In this document: positions 19,096 to 20,836 of the stretch, in pieces
Position numbering within the stretch: the first letter of the stretch is position 1
Layout of the letters: each line of letters opens with the position of its first letter
Origin: Seminavis robusta
Taxonomy: Eukaryota > Bacillariophyta > Bacillariophyceae > Naviculales > Naviculaceae
DNA length: 20,836 nucleotides
NCBI GenBank assembly: GCA_903772945.1
Contig: CAICTM010001913.1
Location: 1-20,836 of the forward strand
Reading direction: 5' to 3'
Made by a program: the position numbers and the translations under genes
Notes under the pieces: model-generated
Told to the model about the DNA's origin: nothing
Database searches by the model: none
What the model saw: only the letters and a program-made list of their open reading frames with translations

Positions 19096-19896
19096 ATGCT
19101 CCTGAAAGATCAAAGCATGAAGACAACCATGATGAAGCGAATGGTTTATTCAACAGCGATTTCACAGAGAAGGCGTAGCCTTACTCAATCAGCAAGAACA
19201 GCCTCGTCCCTGGCTCCTTGTCCGGTATTGTCAGCGGCATTACCCCATCTGAGAGAGCTCTTTGCCAAGAGGTCAACCAAGAACCCAGAAACTGGCAAGA
19301 CTGTGTTTCCACTGTTCAGCCAAAAGATAGAGGCAAATGTCTGGAAAACTGTGAAACTAGATCAGGAACGAAAAGCTGCAGTCTTGGTGCCTTTGGTTAG
19401 CTTTGAAGGAACACCCTCCTTACTATTTACCGTACGATCGAGCCATCTTCCAACGCATGCCTCGGAAGTCAGTTTTCCAGGTGGGCATTTTGACATTACA
19501 AAAGATTCTACACTGCAAGATACAGCAGTACGAGAAGCTCAAGAGGAATTACTGGGCGAGGACTATCCATGGGACAAGGTAGAAGTCTTGGGAAGGGCTA
19601 CGGCATTGCCCTCGATCAAGGGGACTCCTGTTACTCCCGTGATTGCCGTGTTTCCAGTTCCAATAAATGCAGATACGTTTCCAGGACATGATGGCGAAGT
19701 GGAGGAAATTTTCTGCGTTAGCCTGGAAGATCTGATTGCCATGGAAACCACCGAGGCTTCTTCACGATTCCGAGCATTTATCCCAGTCTTTCCTGCAGGG
19801 GAGAAGCAGAGGATTTGGGGCCTGACAGCAGTGATCACGCAACCCTTGCTGCACAAACTATTCAAACCTTTTTTAATGAAGAATGACAACGCATAA
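19096..19896 (+). CDS. Nudix hydrolase, coenzyme A diphosphatase-like
   Basis: The first ATG in frame is at 19096, giving 266 residues; further Met codons at 19117 and 19129 are alternatives. The first 40 residues are rich in Arg, Ser and Thr with no acidic cluster (MKRMVYSTAISQRRRSLTQS), suggesting a mitochondrial targeting peptide. The core matches the CoA-type Nudix signature: LLFTVRSSHLPTHASEVSFP (about residues 110-128) followed by GGHFD, then TAVREAQEELLGED (about 143-156) with the metal-binding REAQEE. Proteins of this type (PCD1, NUDT7 and NUDT8 relatives) cleave CoA or its derivatives to 4'-phosphopantetheine and 3',5'-ADP with Mg or Mn. The spacing in the Nudix box is slightly longer than the classic 23-residue form, as in the CoA subfamily. 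No intron is needed. Confidence 0.92.
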   Translation: MLLKDQSMKTTMMKRMVYSTAISQRRRSLTQSARTASSLAPCPVLSAALPHLRELFAKRSTKNPETGKTVFPLFSQKIEANVWKTVKLDQERKAAVLVPLVSFEGTPSLLFTVRSSHLPTHASEVSFPGGHFDITKDSTLQDTAVREAQEELLGEDYPWDKVEVLGRATALPSIKGTPVTPVIAVFPVPINADTFPGHDGEVEEIFCVSLEDLIAMETTEASSRFRAFIPVFPAGEKQRIWGLTAVITQPLLHKLFKPFLMKNDNA

Positions 19897-20551
19897 TCAA
19901 GGTCACGACTATGAGAAGTATAGGAAAAGAATGCAATGTGTTTTTGGCACCTGCAGAGCACCTGGGGGGAAGGGTACTGTTGCCGTACCGGTACGTTCAA
20001 CTCTATCGTGCTTATGATTTCGGATACCATTACCTTATAAAACTAGCTAGTACTGAAGTCAGCGCATCAGCACAATGCATGCATGGTGGAAACCCCCATG
20101 ATTTGATTTCCTGGCCGTCCCGACCGGGTAATACAGTTCGCAGAGGGGTACCGGGACCAAGTGTAGTGCATGGTGACTGGACTCGGCCATTCAAAATGCT
20201 GACTTCTAGTAACAGCTCTAATAGCTATCTTGGTACTCCACATTACCACATTATGTTCAGCTATGATCCCACTGATAACTGCCTGAAGCTCCATCTTTTG
20301 TAGCAGTTGCATCCTCGTGTGTTGGTACTGGTAGCACGTTAGGGAAGTTATCTACAATTGCCCTTTTTCTAGCAACAAGTGATTCGATTCAGTGGATTTG
20401 ACTCTGTAATTGCCAGTAAGGGTCAGTGATGGGCTGCTTGGGAGCATTGATATTGGCATTGTCTACTTTAGATTGAATCGTTTAATTGGTGACCTTCACA
20501 TAAATTACATTGATGTATTAGTTCAGTCACTTTTGGCAAAAATCGTATGTA
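19897..20551. other. Convergent spacer between the Nudix gene and ankyrin D
   Basis: About 650 bases with no confident gene. A 130-codon ATG frame at 19911-20303 begins 15 bases after the Nudix stop; its product matches nothing I know and its composition looks random. Palindromic words GTACCGGTAC (about 19985-19994) and ACTAGCTAGT (20042-20051) occur here. Confidence 0.45.
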
Positions 20552-20836
20552 TTAGTGTCCTTCATCACGAGACCCAGGGCAGCCATTGTCACGCAGCCAC
20601 TGGATCACTTCCCTTTGGTCATTCACGCTGGCAACTCGATATGTATCTTCATCCCATGGACAACCATTTAAATAGGCCCACTTTAGAGTTTCCAAATGTC
20701 CGTTTCGAGCAGCAAAAGCACATGTCCAACGATTCCATGGACACTCATCTTCACGAGCCCACTTTAAAATCTCCAAATGGCCATTTAGAGCAGCATTTGA
20801 GCATGTCTCTTCATCCCATTGACAATCATTTTCACG
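20552..20836 (-). CDS. Ankyrin-repeat protein, 3' end (copy D, truncated by window edge)
   Basis: The - strand frame is open from the right edge to TAA at 20554-20552. It encodes three 27-residue ankyrin units (for example LKWAREDECPWNRWTCAFAA, LKWAYLNGCPWDEDTYRVAS) and the cap VIQWLRDNGCPGSRDEGH. The codon TTG near 20776 is an internal Leu of GHLEILKW, not a start. The last unit carries Thr-Tyr, like copies A and C, and the NDQREVIQW segment before the cap is shared with copy C. The N-terminal part lies beyond the window. Confidence 0.88.
   Translation of the reverse strand, partial: RENDCQWDEETCSNAALNGHLEILKWAREDECPWNRWTCAFAARNGHLETLKWAYLNGCPWDEDTYRVASVNDQREVIQWLRDNGCPGSRDEGH

Noticed and set aside
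19911..20303. A 130-codon ATG frame after the Nudix gene
   Set aside because: No domain, signal peptide or family resemblance; it crosses palindromic spacer words and its composition looks random. Kept only as a note.
1..20836. CRISPR array or bacterial mobile element
   Set aside because: The periodic 81-base repeats are coding ankyrin units with no spacers, and no transposase or reverse transcriptase motif is seen.

Overview
This window looks like nuclear DNA of a photosynthetic stramenopile, most likely a diatom. The reasons are: short GT-AG introns (76 to 127 nt) whose removal restores long protein frames; ankyrin arrays with a 27-residue unit of the ENGCPWDE type, which are abundant in these algae; secreted low-complexity proteins; and gene-poor spacers peppered with short palindromes (CTAGCTAG, TACCGGTA). 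There are no bacterial operons, and genes lie on both strands. The organism assignment is inference from style, not from a database match.

Layout, left to right: the 3' end of an ankyrin gene (copy A, +) followed by a broken duplicate of its last module; a two-exon secreted protein with a Reeler-like domain, a clostripain-type (C11) domain lacking both expected catalytic residues, and a Ser/Thr/Pro tail; a 1 kb spacer; a short ankyrin gene (copy B, -); a two-exon CRAL-TRIO protein (+); a long ankyrin gene (copy C, -) sharing a GC-rich divergent intergenic region with a heavily broken P-loop NTPase pseudogene of the RHS/Crinkler-like class (+); a two-exon F-box-like protein (+); a three-exon secreted protein with WL/W-x-LR repeats running into a very long purine-rich K/R/E and acidic low-complexity region (-); a GST-like protein (+); a Nudix CoA-diphosphatase-like protein (+); and the 3' end of another ankyrin gene (copy D, -).

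The theme of the window is a multicopy ankyrin family. Copies B and C have a nearly identical N-terminal half (10 mismatches counted over 496 ungapped bases) but different repeat arrays (4 versus 12 full units). A, D and the remnant after A show further caps of the same family. The ordinary genes between them are intact, which argues that the breaks in the NTPase copy are real decay and not general sequence error. The breaks in the polypurine gene are harder to judge because long T runs could also cause read errors. No pathway links the genes; they look independently transcribed.
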